A stretch of 64,000 nt of DNA. Origin: Corbicula japonica (taxonomy: Eukaryota > Mollusca > Bivalvia > Venerida > Cyrenidae). The notes under the pieces are model-generated. The model had not been told where the DNA came from and made no database searches. It saw only the letters and a program-made list of their open reading frames with translations. Positions 24,325 to 35,214 of this stretch are shown piece by piece. The translations under genes were made by a program, and so were the position numbers. The DNA is taken from contig JAZAYU010000009.1 in NCBI GenBank assembly GCA_038501625.1, positions 5,315,396 through 5,379,395 of the forward strand. Reading direction: 5' to 3'. Each line of letters opens with the position of its first letter. Within the stretch, counting starts at the first letter, position 1.

Positions 24325-24616
24325 CTAAGGCATTTCTTCATCATACTTGCACATTTTATTGCTAGTGACAGCATAACCATCTATCACAAAATTAACTTCG
24401 GGAAAGGTTGAATTGATGGCCATTTTCCCGTTAGAAGAGATTTTACACTTCCTTTTTATCGGCGACACGGCAATGACGAAGGAGTAACACGAACCGACAG
24501 AAGGCCTGCAAACGCAATCCTGACTCGGATCTCCTATGTATTCATCTGACGACATGTACCTAAATTTCAGCCACAGAACACAGTAACGGTTACAAATATC
24601 AAGATCCTGCATCGTG
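24325..24616 (-). CDS. Cys-containing protein, probable terminal exon (unrecognised)
   Basis: An acceptor TGTGTATATTCAG precedes 24616. From there one frame is open for about 96 residues to TAG at 24325. It reads TMQDLDICNRYCVLWLKFRY near the start and ends VTSNKMCKYDEEMP. It contains seven cysteines (ICNRYC, DCVC, SCY, KCK, MCK) and an NST glycosylation sequon, which suggests an extracellular or secreted domain. I do not recognise the family. The upstream exon or exons, at higher coordinates, were not identified. The residues before the acceptor in the called ORF are probably intronic. The next few hundred bases on the minus strand show no clear polyadenylation signal. Confidence 0.4.
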
Positions 24617-26569
24617 CTGAATATACACAGTTGCTTTTTAATTTTTATAACTAGCGGTGATAAAAGGTTTGAGCTTAAGTTTTCGCTCCTAAACTTCTTA
24701 ACTCTCGGAAGGAATTTCATGAAACTTAGGTCTTTGAGACAAAGTAAAGGACCCAAGTTCGGTGGCTGAAAGTCAATGTTACCAGTGGGGGTCGAAGATT
24801 TGAGCCATGTTTTTCATGTCCGCTCCGTAACTTCTGAACCAAAGGATTTTCATGAATTTTTGGTAAAATTTTCAATTCATTGAGACGATGTTCAGAACTT
24901 ACGTTTCAATCGTGCTGGCTTACGGTCAATCGCGAGTGCAGTTCAAAAGATTTGAACGATGCATTTTTTTAATTAAGAAAAAAAGGGACGGTACTTATTA
25001 AAATCACTCTTACATTATTGCAAGTGTTACTTCCCTTGATATTCTAAAAAGAACCGCGTGAGATAATCTTGAAGTTGCTGGGGCATGTGGGGGATGGGCG
25101 GGAAAGAGCCTATGTTTTACATTTCCTTTACATCATTAATAACCTTTTCAACATTTGCTAATGCGGAGGGGGATATTGCAGTCCTTCGTACTTGTTTCTG
25201 ATGACAGATTATACGCTTTTCTACAAATTACTGCGAACCGCCTTCCGCCAGCAAATTTGGACCAACTAAACACCATCAAAGCCATTGGACCATTTCAGTT
25301 CTTAGAAGATTTAATTTTCCGTCACTCGAAGAAAATGTTGAATAGATTTACAAACGTTTTCTCGTGGACTTAAGCATGTTTATGCATTTCCCCTTAGTGG
25401 TGTTTGGCGGATGGATTGCAAATTATCCGAAATTGCAAGTTTGTACCAGTGCTACTAGTTTCAGTTGCAATCTGTCAGCAGGGTCTATTTTATTAGTTGA
25501 TTATTTGATTAAATATACCCTGCTGTCATTAATAGTGGTAACTTTCTTTTGGCAGTCAATATATTTCGGTGCTAAATTTTAAACATGACACACCTATTAT
25601 CGGGTACATTTCGTTTCGCCTGTATGGCATTATTATGGAAACCTACGCTTAAGGGTGAGAAAGTATGCTCTTGGCGGAGTATGTAAGTTCTTACCCGAGA
25701 ACAAAGGCTTTGATTTGAGATCATATGTTTTTACGAGAACCTCCGGTCTCGGAACATTTGTACATATGAAAAAAAACAACAACGTTTTCTGTATATATCA
25801 AATGATTTTAGTTTAATATTACATAACATATGTTGTTGGTGTTACCATTACAATAATAAGTTCATAATCCGACACTGTTATTTAGAATTAAAGTTCTTGC
25901 AGTGAGAACATAGTTGTTGGCTTTATGGGTATGGTTCTTTGTTATTTTATTGAGGGGTAAGAAACCTTTCTTTTACGAATGAAAACCTGTGATCCGCGAC
26001 CGGAAACGTTGTTTTGTTAGAACGCAAGCTCTCACCGAAGCCAGGATATACGTACAGTCCGTTCTCTCGATGTCTCCTAGAGACGATCTAAATAATATTA
26101 CATTATGTTTAAATACATGTTCAGTGAAATAGTTCTGACCTTTTTATAAGTTTTATAACATGACAAAATAGTCCTTTTTTGATTGATATTTTTAATATTA
26201 AATATTTAATTCAAATTTACGATAATGTTAAATTCACTTTTATATTAACGGAACTATAGAAATTAGTTATGTGCGTGTTTTATGCATAATGTTGTATCAA
26301 AACAATAACAGGCAAAGATGTATTGTTGTTAAGTTTTATGTCATAATGAAAGATTAATTTGACAATGTACGACGTACGGATCTTGCCTCAGGCCTCAGCC
26401 TACATCTATGTTTGTACTGTTCATTTCTTCGGAATGCTGTGTGTAATCATCAAATGATTTCATTTTAACCCATACTTGGAGGCTTATGTGGGTGTATGGA
26501 AGTCCAGCTGTGTTAGTTCTAAACTTCATCACTGAGTGAGGAGGAACATACTTATTATTGTTTGCGAAA
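24617..26569. other. Intergenic stretch upstream of MINPP1
   Basis: No exon, RNA gene or clear transposon end that I can support. It has moderate base composition, with A/T-rich patches from about 26080 on. The small ORFs at 25155-25582 lack splice or homology support. The MINPP1 promoter should be in the last part, but I see no TATA box at a convincing position. Confidence 0.5.
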
Positions 26570-27296
26570 ATGGAAATTTATGCAGAAAAGAATATTTGGA
26601 GACTTGTATTTATTTTATGCCAGTTTGTACATCTAGGATGTTGTGTGGGTCGCTGGGATGTGTTCGCCTCAAAGACTCTGTATGAATGGGCTCACGATGT
26701 TCGAACCCCACCAATCCTCAATGAGTACAACCATATAGGCATGGGCAACACCCTCTGTAAGGCGATACACGTGAACATGGTAGTCCGACACGGAGCGCGC
26801 AATCCTACTAAAAATAACTTGGAGAGGATCAAGGTATTGCACCACAAAATAGTTCAGTCTAAAGACACCAATAAATTTCCGGGACTCAATAACTGGGTTT
26901 TCAGGTACGATATGAAAAAAGAGGGGGAACTGGTAAGCAAAGGTATCTCAGAACTGAACGGTCTGGGCCAGAGGGTCGGAGAAAGATTTCATCATCTATT
27001 CGATACAAACGGGCAGTACGTGAAGTTTGTGTCCTCTCGGAAATCAAGAGCAAAAGACAGCGCTAAATACTTCCACAACGGCTTGCTGGACTTTGTTAAG
27101 AACATACCTAGTTTTAACAATGAGATTAATAATCATACAATGCGTTTCTATGACGGCTGCTACAACTATGAGAACCAGGTGGAGGAGAATGAAGCACACC
27201 TCAAACAGTTCCACGACTTCTCAAAGACATCTCGGTTTACAAACATCGCCAAATCATTGCAGTCCAAGCTTGGGATAAACTTTTCGCTAACAGACG
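26570..27296 (+). CDS. MINPP1: MINPP1 exon 1
   Basis: Signal peptide and the RHGARNP catalytic loop. The donor is GACG|GTTTGT; reading on past it only adds DGLCSTIFL and a stop, which is intron. The upstream TTG at 26558 is not a credible start. Confidence 0.93.
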
Positions 27297-27382
27297 GTTT
27301 GTGCTCGACCATATTTTTGTAGTAATGATAAAATTTGGTAAAATATTTGATTTTATAATAATAATAATAATAATAATAACAA

Positions 27383-27436
<54 letters not shown>

Positions 27437-30400
27437 GTAGTGGTGAAAAATTTTAACTGCTGAGAGATGAACCATTAATTGGTCTTTCCTTGCTATCATT
27501 TGTTCAATGGTTTTTAATTATTGTTACATTGTAACATTATCAATATTAACTGCTGAGGGATGAACCATTAATTGGTCTTTCATTGCTATCATTTGTTCAA
27601 TGCTTTTGAATTATTGTTACATTGTAACATTATCAATAATTCAGTATTTCCTGTATTGTTAACAAAACGTTATATGTTTGCTGTTTCTTTCAGATGATGT
27701 TTACCAAATCTACGAATTGTGTTCCTACGAAAAATATATCTATGAAGAAACAACATGGTGTGATCTGCTCTCGGACGCGGACAGACAGGTGCTTGAATAC
27801 GGACAAGACATTGAGGTATGTACATGTACATCATGGTATCGAGTTAACCTGTAAATGCAAGCTCAAAACCTTGCTATTACGATTGTTATTTGACACACTG
27901 AATCTGGATTTTGAGATTGCGTGTGCACCATATTCCTTAGAATGTTAGAGAAGAAGGCAGCAGACTGGGACCATTTCAGATTATTGAGATTTGAGACTGG
28001 TCTCCTGATTTAGTTTTATGATCTTGGGCCCTGAAATGGGTGATTAGTTGTCGGCGAAAATACAGGGGCGGATCTAGAGGGGTCCCAGATGGGTTGCTCA
28101 AACAGCCCTTTAAGCAGCAATATTTACTTTTCGTGGTGATTTTGTCCAGAAAGTTGGAAATTGTCATGCAACTACTTAGGACTTCCCCAAGCGAACTCCA
28201 TTCCTGGAAATCTTGCATCTAACCTTGCAGAGGTACGATATTCGCTTTATCTGAACAAAAAAAGCCCAGAAAGCTACTCAGAAATACGCAAAAAGACCTG
28301 CATGAAGCGCGAGTTTAAATTCGGTATAATTGTAAAGGTAACGTTCACATAGCAACTTTAAAGAAATGTTCTTCGCTTAAATGTTAATTAGATGCATTGT
28401 TTTCACACGAGTCATATTAGCCAATGTTAGAATGGTTGGTTTCTGAAGGTAAATTGTACTCCAAAAACGCTGTCCAAAACTATTTTGCATAAATAAATGC
28501 ATTAATTTCAGAAATACCTCGAATCGTCTTATGGTCATCCGATCAACTCCGCCATGGCTTGTCCATTAGTACGAGACATGTTTGAAACAATGGACGGGGC
28601 AATTAACAAGACCTGGAACTACGATAGCCTCGGAGATATGACCAACACTAGGTAACAAATCTTCTTATGTTTAATAAATATTAATCATGAAGCATATTAC
28701 TGTGATAAATGTCAGCGCATCATGCCTAACGGTCAACGCACATGATGTCTTAGCATTCCTTTATGACAGCGCATTTTGCACACCCAAAACAATGGATATA
28801 CATTTAGTAAGCTATCAAATTGCTGAATAACGACACATCTGTAGTAACATCTAAACCTTCTACCGAGTTTTTATAACGCATACATATAAATTTTCTCTTA
28901 CAAAGCCACAATATTGCTGTGGAGAATGGGGAAGTTTAATCAGACGTCGGTGAAGTTTGTAGCGCGTTTGTATAGAAAATCTCAGGTTTTGGTAACTATG
29001 TAACCTATGTGCTGAAATCGGCTTTGAAGTAAAAACGAACATCGCATCATTGGAACAAAATTATGTTCCTTAAACATTCCAAGATCATGCTCCAGAAGGA
29101 AAAAGGATATAATGGTTTGCCGAAGTACAGAATACATCAGGCAATGATACAGATCTCCTTTGAATTAACAAGTAGATAGCCAGAAACTGCTGAACCCAGC
29201 CCGTTTAGAAACCTTTGCATATCGAGGGTTCAGTGCTAGACTATTGTAACTACATTGCAATAAAGGAGTTACAATAGTCTTGCATTGAACCCTCGCTATG
29301 TGACCCATTAATTGCTGATTTTGACCTAGTAAGCACTGTCAGATTTTAACTTTATCCAGTTTTCACCAAACTTTATCAAAATGTTTATGGTCATAATATC
29401 TCGGACATGTTCAATCATCCAGATTGCTCCAAAGACTATGAAGTTTCGGGCATTTATTAGCCGATTTTGACCAACTTGTAAAGCCTTCGTCCAGTCTTCA
29501 CTGATATTGGTCAGAATGTTTATGGGCATAGTAAAACTGCTATTTTTTAACAAGCCGGATCGCAACACATTATCTAGAATAACGGCTTTCTAATTTCAGT
29601 TTTTTTTTTTCATTTTTTAACTGCAAAACTTTAACCAAATCAGCAATGTCCGCTGTCTGCCGGGCTTATTTTGTGACAGTTCGTTACTCGTGTTGTTCAG
29701 ATAATACAGTAATTTTCAGTCTTGATTGTTTGCAGAATACAAGGCATAACTTTGCGCTTCTTTAGTTTTTCTTATGTATGTATATATCAGATGACTGAAA
29801 ATTAAATCTTAAAAACAAATTGACCGCGTATTACGGTTGAAGGTTTTTTTTCATTAGTTATTAATTTACCAATAACCTAAACGTAAATTATGTGCCAATT
29901 TCGTAACAGATTGTTTATATTTTTTCGGATTTTCAAAATGCTTTAAGATTAATTTAAAAAAGCATTCGCCGAGCATCTTTAACACATATTTCCCTTTAGA
30001 AAGATTGCGTTATTATTTTATTTAATTTCAGTTTAAAGGAAGTTTAGTCGAGAAAACAACTGGTCAGTTTAATCACCAGTCTTTCAGACGGTTCCTTGTC
30101 CAAACCATTCTTATGTTTGAAATGTATTTCTAGGAGAAACTGCTACAGTTTCATATTGATTAGATGACTTAGCCCGAGTTTTGACTGTTTTACGTTTATT
30201 ATGTTTTCAGCTACTTGGCTGGAAAGTTCCAGTTTGGTCACGCAGAGACGTTAGTTCCTCTAATGACCGCGCTTGGTCTCTTCAAAGACAAAGAGCCTCT
30301 CCTAGCAACCAATTTTGACACCATGACAAGCAGATCCTTCCGCACCAGCAAAATAGTTCCCTACGCCTCCAACGTGGCTTTTGTTGTGTATGCTTGCGAT

Positions 30401-30682
30401 AATATGGCTCGACTAGCAACTCAAGAGTTTACAGCTGGGGACCAGGAATTTGTAGTGAAGTTGTTTGTGAACGAAAGAGAGGTGACGATACCAGCGTGTG
30501 ATGAGTGGTCGTGCCACTATGAGAAGGTCAGACAGAAGTATGCTAATTACATAAACAAGTGTGATATGACGGAAATCTGTGGAACCAAGTCAGAAAACGC
30601 TGCAAACATTCTCATATCATATACACCATTGACCTGGGTAGTGGCATATATCCTTACTCTTACAAGTTTACACTTATTATAA
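26570..30682 (+). CDS. MINPP1: Multiple inositol polyphosphate phosphatase 1, complete, 4 exons
   Basis: Exons 26570-27296, 27694-27815, 28512-28651 and 30211-30682 join in phase (1, 0, 2) into 486 residues, matching the usual length of about 487. The ATG at 26570 (GCGAAAATGG) has a good initiation context and precedes a signal peptide (LVFILCQFVHLGCCVG). Histidine-acid-phosphatase motifs are present: RHGARNP at residues 73-79 (phosphohistidine loop) and HAE at 340-342 (proton donor). The family removes phosphates from InsP6 and InsP5, and can act on 2,3-bisphosphoglycerate, in the ER or secretory lumen. The C-terminus is not an SDEL-type ER signal. It is a hydrophobic tail (TPLTWVVAYILTLTSLHLL) after small residues, suggesting GPI anchoring or membrane retention. 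AATAAA follows 6 bases after the stop. Confidence 0.95.
27357..27436. repeat. Self-complementary trinucleotide microsatellite
   Basis: (TAA)n switches at about 27380 to (TTA)n, so the run can fold on itself. It lies in MINPP1 intron 1. Confidence 0.85.
27455..27640 (+). repeat. 93-bp tandem duplication
   Basis: AACTGCTGAGAGATGAACCA at 27455 recurs at 27548, and the following text is nearly identical through 'acattgtaacattatcaa'. Period 93 bp, two copies, in MINPP1 intron 1. Confidence 0.85.
27694..27815 (+). CDS. MINPP1: MINPP1 exon 2
   Basis: Acceptor TTTCTTTCAG, donor GAG|GTATGT. Encodes DDVYQIYELCSYEKYIYEE and onward through TTWCDLLSDADRQVLEYGQD, typical of the family's mid-region. Confidence 0.93.
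28512..28651 (+). CDS. MINPP1: MINPP1 exon 3
   Basis: Acceptor TTAATTTCAG, donor AG|GTAACA. Encodes KYLESSYGHPINSAMACPLV and onward to DMTNT. Too short for a standard ORF listing, and found by phase and homology. Confidence 0.93.
29224..29304. repeat. Imperfect palindrome in MINPP1 intron 3
   Basis: CGAGGGTTCAGTGCTAGACTATTGTAACT-like left arm pairs with a right arm ending AATGAACCCTCG-type sequence (29270-29300). About 80 bp, MITE-like. Confidence 0.55.
30211..30682 (+). CDS. MINPP1: MINPP1 exon 4 with stop
   Basis: Acceptor ATGTTTTCAG; the first base completes a serine codon. Contains FGHAETLVPLM (the HAE proton-donor site), the region with cysteines at CDEWSCHYE, and the hydrophobic C-terminal tail. 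Confidence 0.95.
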
Positions 30683-30688
30683 AAAATC

Positions 30689-30694
30689 AATAAA
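30689..30694 (+). terminator. MINPP1: Polyadenylation signal AATAAA (MINPP1)
   Basis: Seven bases past the TAA at 30680-30682, which would give an extremely short 3' UTR. A later signal may also be used. Confidence 0.6.
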
Positions 30695-30794
30695 CTTACC
30701 ACTATACAAAAATACTGCACTCAACATTCACTTGCTAAATTTACGTTGTTTTATAATCAATGTCACAAAGTGCACAGCCATTAAACTAAAACCT

Positions 30795-30990
30795 AATACC
30801 AGTCTCAAATCTGAAGCATCTGATTGGCTAAAATGGAGAATAGTCTCTATTTCAGCCAATCTGATGCTTGAAACTATTTTCCATTTAAACCAATCAGATG
30901 CTTGAGACTAGTTTTAATTTCACCCAACCAGATGCTCGAGATCTGAGACTGACGGCTTGACTCCACTCACAGTTTTATGATCTTGGGCAC
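30795..30990. mobile_element. Palindromic MITE family M2 copy
   Basis: Paired ACCAGTCTCAAATCTGAAGC and 'gatgcttgagatttgagact'-type arms ending in 'tttatgatcttgggc'. Sits between the convergent 3' ends of MINPP1 and CEP20. Confidence 0.65.
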
Positions 30991-31594
30991 ATCTTGCATT
31001 TATTCATCCTTTACCTGCTATATGTGACTTTTTATAACTTTGAGACATTGTAAAACTGTAATTTTTTGCTCATTACCACATTTTCACAAATTAAATGATC
31101 TTTTGTTCAAACTATTTTGTGTTTGGGTTTACTGACTATATCATATATAAGGAAGATATCGCATGTGCCAAAAGTTTAGATGCAGACAGCTGCAAGTCCA
31201 AATCCATGCCGGCTGATCGGGATCAAAACTGGTCCCTTTTTGGTTACAAATAACCTAATGTATCTAAAATGAACAGAGCTGCTTACAGTTATAAGCAAAA
31301 TTAAGGTTCTGTTTACGGTACATGTAATTTGAAACAGGCATGATTCAAAAATTTGATAGTGTTGCTGTCAGCTTTGTTACTGAAGATGTTATATTCTTTT
31401 AGTTATATATTCAAGATTATGGTTTCAAGTTAAAGTTGTGTGACTCCCCGACAATGACATAATCGGACAATATCATACCAATGTGTCTAGAAAAAGTTAA
31501 GTTTGTACAGTCTTCAAAACCAAAATGGACCATTGAATAAGACAAATGACCACAATATCTCACAATGAACAGCTTTTAAACTTGTGTACATGTG

Positions 31595-31600
31595 TTTATT
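31595..31600 (-). terminator. CEP20: Candidate polyadenylation signal (CEP20)
   Basis: AATAAA on the minus strand, about 670 bases past the CEP20 stop codon. It is the clearest candidate for the end of that transcript; other AT-rich variants exist nearby. Confidence 0.4.
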
Positions 31601-32267
31601 AGACATAAATTATTATTTTATGTATATACAAGAATGAAAAATATCACATATATGAAGTAACTAGCAAAATAACTATTATTCTAGAATAATCTTGTGACAA
31701 CTTGAGACTCGGCAAGTACCAACATATATATCTAGTAGCTTTAAAACAAAATGACTATTAAACCAAAACCAGGTCTTTACATGTTTAACTCTAATTTAAA
31801 ACACTGTAACTCCAAAAATGCATAACTCAAACTGATTAATAAGATGATAAAAATATAACTTCAACAAAAATGTAATATAAACTTAAAACAGTGTTGCAAT
31901 TTCTGACACCGTTTCTTTTTTTGAGCGGGTCAAGACCAGAGTAGGACAAGATAAAAAGACCTCAAGCGCTCCGACTGTAAGCATTATACATGTACATTTC
32001 ATGAAATGTTTGATGCCAATTCCCTTGTTTCCTTTTAACAAAGTTACCACAAATTTTTTTATACTCGTACATGTATGCTAAGATTTGTAAACTTGTTCAA
32101 AGATTGGTTGTTAAAGATATACATGGAAGAAAATCACTACCAGTACAGCTTCGAAACATCACAGAGTAGAAGTACATCTATTCCATCACAAATGACCCAG
32201 TATCTACACTGTTGACTGTGATACAGTGAAATTCTAGTTGAGAACTACCTGTCCAGGTACTACACTA

Positions 32268-32326
32268 TCACCGTCTGCCTCCCTTCACTACTAATGGTTC
32301 TGTTATATGATTTACACCTCCTGATG
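32268..32326 (-). CDS. CEP20: CEP20 probable last coding exon
   Basis: Acceptor GTTGTGCTTTCAG above 32326 joins in phase to give ASGGVNHITEPLVVKGGRR and TGA. Phase, acceptor strength and position support it. The C-terminus of this family is poorly conserved, so homology does not help. Confidence 0.65.
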
Positions 32327-35137
32327 CTGAAAGCACAACAACTTTATATAAATTAACTCTTTACTTCATGGGTAACAACTATTATCACATGGGCAAACAT
32401 TGTAGATCATGATCAGCCGCTCATCTCTTTCATCTGATCAGGATCTACAAATGTGCAATTTGAATAAAACCCATGCAAGATCATTCTACAAACTCTTATG
32501 CTATTAAAATTTTCCAACCTGACAGGTACTGGGCCCAAGATCATAAACCTGGTTTTAGAGACTATTTCAGTCAATCAGATGCATGAGATTTGAGACTGGT
32601 CTCCAGTAAAAGTTTTATGATCTTGGGACCAGGTAGCATTGAACGAGGTGAAAGAAATCTCTGTGAAACTAGAATGTGTCCATGGACACTGATGCCCCCG
32701 CTGCTGTAACAACATTTGTAATAACAATGGGCCATAACTGGTAAAAATGGCCATAGGAAATTATTCTTTCTTTACGATTATCTACACATCCTGCTTGAAA
32801 CAAATCTGTGCAAGTTTGAAAGAAAGGCGACACAAAAACCTTACCCATTTCATTTTCTAAGTCGTCAAGAAACCGGGAATTCTGTCCCCTGTTCAGCATA
32901 GCAGACCTTGTGCTTTTCCCTCGATTTTTGTTCATAAATTGTGCAACTAAACTATACAGCAGTGGTCTGAAAACATAATGGCAGTACTTCAGAAGTCCTG
33001 ATAATGTGCATAGATACATCTTTTACAAATGCATCTGATACAAAAAAAACTTCAAAAAATCTAAATTTAACACTACAAATGCATTCATATTTTAATTTGC
33101 TCGCAATCACATTTTGTGTGCATTGCCATGTTTTGTCTGAGATCAACTGTTATTTTTTCGATCATTAACCCTTTACTCTATATGTATGCATATTAAGGCA
33201 TGTGTGACCGGTGTAGATCCAGATCAGCAGGCACATTTGTTCTGATAAGGATCTGCACTGTTCACTTTTTGGTCAGAAATAACCTAATACATTTGTAAAT
33301 CAAAAAGTGAAAAGTGAAATCCTGATCAGACGGCAAGGATGTGTCGGCTGATCTGTATATACACTGTTCACCCACGCCAGTAAGGCATTTACATAGAGAA
33401 AAGGGTTAATGGCTAAAGAAGAATAAGTAAAAGCCAGTTTGGTTGATTCTCCTCATAACATTAATCCACCTACTGAGCTAGAACAATCAACATTCACTGA
33501 ATTCTTCATTTTTTTGGTTATTTAATTGGGCATTGGTACCTTACAATTTTATGAAAATATTTAATGCCAACATAATAATGTATAAAGAAATATAACATGA
33601 AACTGACCAATAAAACTGATTATATATAATAAAAGATGAAGGTGTGCCTCATAATGGCCTCATTTTAAATCACAAGTTGCAACAATTCATAATAACACCA
33701 TTCCAAGAGCTCGTTGGGGCACAATTTGCATTCTCTAATATTAAACAGCGAACTTAAACCTGAGCATTTCACCAGTACACTTGGTTGGATGAACTGTCTT
33801 GTCCAAGGAGACATGTATGATGTGATGTTCCAGTAAGGATCAAAGTGCCCTCATTCTAAAGGCATGTGTCATCCAACTGCACCCTTCTCCATAGATACGG
33901 CTTTAACCCATGTGAAACCAGGGCCCAAGATCATAAAACTAAGTTTTGAGATCAGACTGGTCACCATTTCAGCCAATCAGATGCTTGAGACTGGTCGCCA
34001 TTTCAGCCAATCAGATGCTTGAGATTTGAGACTGATTTTGTTTTATGATCTTGGGCCCAGTGTAGGTATTGATAAGCCTGCACATATGTGGAGTCTGATG
34101 AGAATCTACACTGATCACAATGGGATGTAAACAACATCACAAAGATTAAAGCCTTAATTTGCACTGCTAATGCAGACATGTACTTATGTCAGTTAGTCAG
34201 TTACATGAAAACTTAAGGTCGGGGTTTTATTATAGAAATGAAGTCCCATCTTACACCTGACTGCTATTTTTGTCCTCATCTACATTGAGTTCTTCAGCAA
34301 GAAATCCTCTGTCTAATGGCTGCTTTGGCTGACCAGTCTCTGAAATAAAATAATAATTTTGTAAATCTTGGAACTTCCAACCATAACTAATACTCTAATT
34401 GGGGCATGTCACAGGAAAATGTACCTTCGGAGAGTTGACAGCAATTCTTGAAACCACGTCAACATTGCTTAGTATGCATTTCTGAGTGAATACATTGTTT
34501 TAAGGCTGATTCTGGTAGTTTAAGGTACAATGGGTACATGTATTTTAGATAATTTACATACTCAGAGTGTAGTATGACCAAGTACAACTTGCAAATAATT
34601 GGTACCATGTTTACTAATGAATAACAATAAGTTATACCTGAGTTTATTCTGAAATATAAGTGGATGTGGAAAAACAGTTTTAAGCCTTTATTTACGCACC
34701 TTTAAGTGGAACAGAGCCCGAGACTACAAAACTAACACTGGAGACCAGTCTCAATTCTGAAACATGCTTGTGACAGGCTGAAATGAAGACTCATCTCATT
34801 TCAGCCTGTCACATGCTTGAGAATTGAGAATTTGAGACTGGTCTTTAATGTCAGGTTTATGATCTTGGCATATGCAATTACTATGAACGTATGAATATTT
34901 ATGGGTATATCACAGTATTATAAACATATTTCGTATTACCTGCTACAAGAACAGATGCTGTGTATCGATATTTGTTAAATTCCAGGTATTCCCTGATCAA
35001 TTCATTGATGATCATGTTCTCATTGCTGAGTGGTGGTCGAGATTCACTATGGTCATCAAGGGAGTTAAATACCTCTGCTCGGATCCTGGCTTTAATCTGT
35101 CCAAGTACTCCTCGATTTTCCAAAGTGTCTTTAATTA
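32268..35137 (-). CDS. CEP20: Centrosomal protein 20 (FOPNL/FOR20), exons 2-5; exon 1 not found
   Basis: Exons 34940-35137, 34255-34339, 32845-32966 and 32268-32326 join in phase. Residues start IKDTLENRGVLGQIKARIRA. The LisH motif follows (INELIREYLEFNKYRYTASV), then GQPKQPLDRGFL and PLLYSLVAQFMN, matching the vertebrate protein in order. CEP20 is a small centriolar-satellite and basal-body protein needed for ciliogenesis; LisH mediates dimerisation. The first coding exon (a short N-terminus ending in one base of a valine/leucine codon) is expected above 35137 but I could not identify it, so intron 1 is probably long and contains the 166-bp array. The gene is convergent with MINPP1. Confidence 0.93.
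32531..32630. mobile_element. M2-family MITE copy
   Basis: GGGCCCAAGATCATAAACCT at the left and 'ttttatgatcttgggacc' at the right, with 'caatcagatgcatgagatttgagactggtctcc' between. Shortened central palindrome. Confidence 0.75.
32845..32966 (-). CDS. CEP20: CEP20 exon (PLLYSLVAQF)
   Basis: Acceptor TTATGTTTTCAG above 32966; donor ATGG|GTAAGG. 40 codons ending FLDDLENEM. The longer called ORF reads into introns on both sides. Confidence 0.9.
33165..33409. mobile_element. M1-family MITE copy
   Basis: TTAACCCTTTACTC ... GAGAAAAGGGTTAA with the paired GTGTAGATCCAGATCAGC-type segments. In a CEP20 intron. Confidence 0.8.
33921..34058. mobile_element. M2-family MITE copy
   Basis: GGGCCCAAGATCATAAAACT and 'ttttatgatcttgggccc' are perfect 14-bp-plus ends. 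Inside, 'caccatttcagccaatcagatgcttgagact' occurs twice in tandem. Confidence 0.85.
34255..34339 (-). CDS. CEP20: CEP20 exon (GQPKQPLDRGFL)
   Basis: Acceptor TTTTATTTCAG above 34339. The donor is AGGT|GTAAGA, chosen over CAG|GTGTAA because only the former joins in phase to PLLYSLVAQF. 27 full codons. Confidence 0.9.
34710..34868. mobile_element. M2-family MITE copy
   Basis: Arms CTGGAGACCAGTCTCAATTC and GAATTTGAGACTGGTC-type, with a 'catttcagcctgtcacatgctt' inner palindrome. Ends decayed. In a CEP20 intron. Confidence 0.7.
34940..35137 (-). CDS. CEP20: CEP20 exon with LisH motif
   Basis: Acceptor GTGTTTTCAG above 35137; donor GCAG|GTAATA. Carries the most conserved part of the protein. The apparent start codon of the called ORF is a GTG in the intron. 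Confidence 0.95.
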
Positions 35138-35214
35138 CTGAAAACACAAAGCATAAAGAGAATGCTTATTAAAGTCCTCTTCTTGTAATATTTGTGATAT
35201 TGGGGAAACTTTAA

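Noticed and set aside
34085..34110. CTGATGAG-like text as a hammerhead ribozyme core
   Set aside because: No matching GAAA segment and stem layout. It is a decayed M1 MITE segment (normally CTGATCAG).
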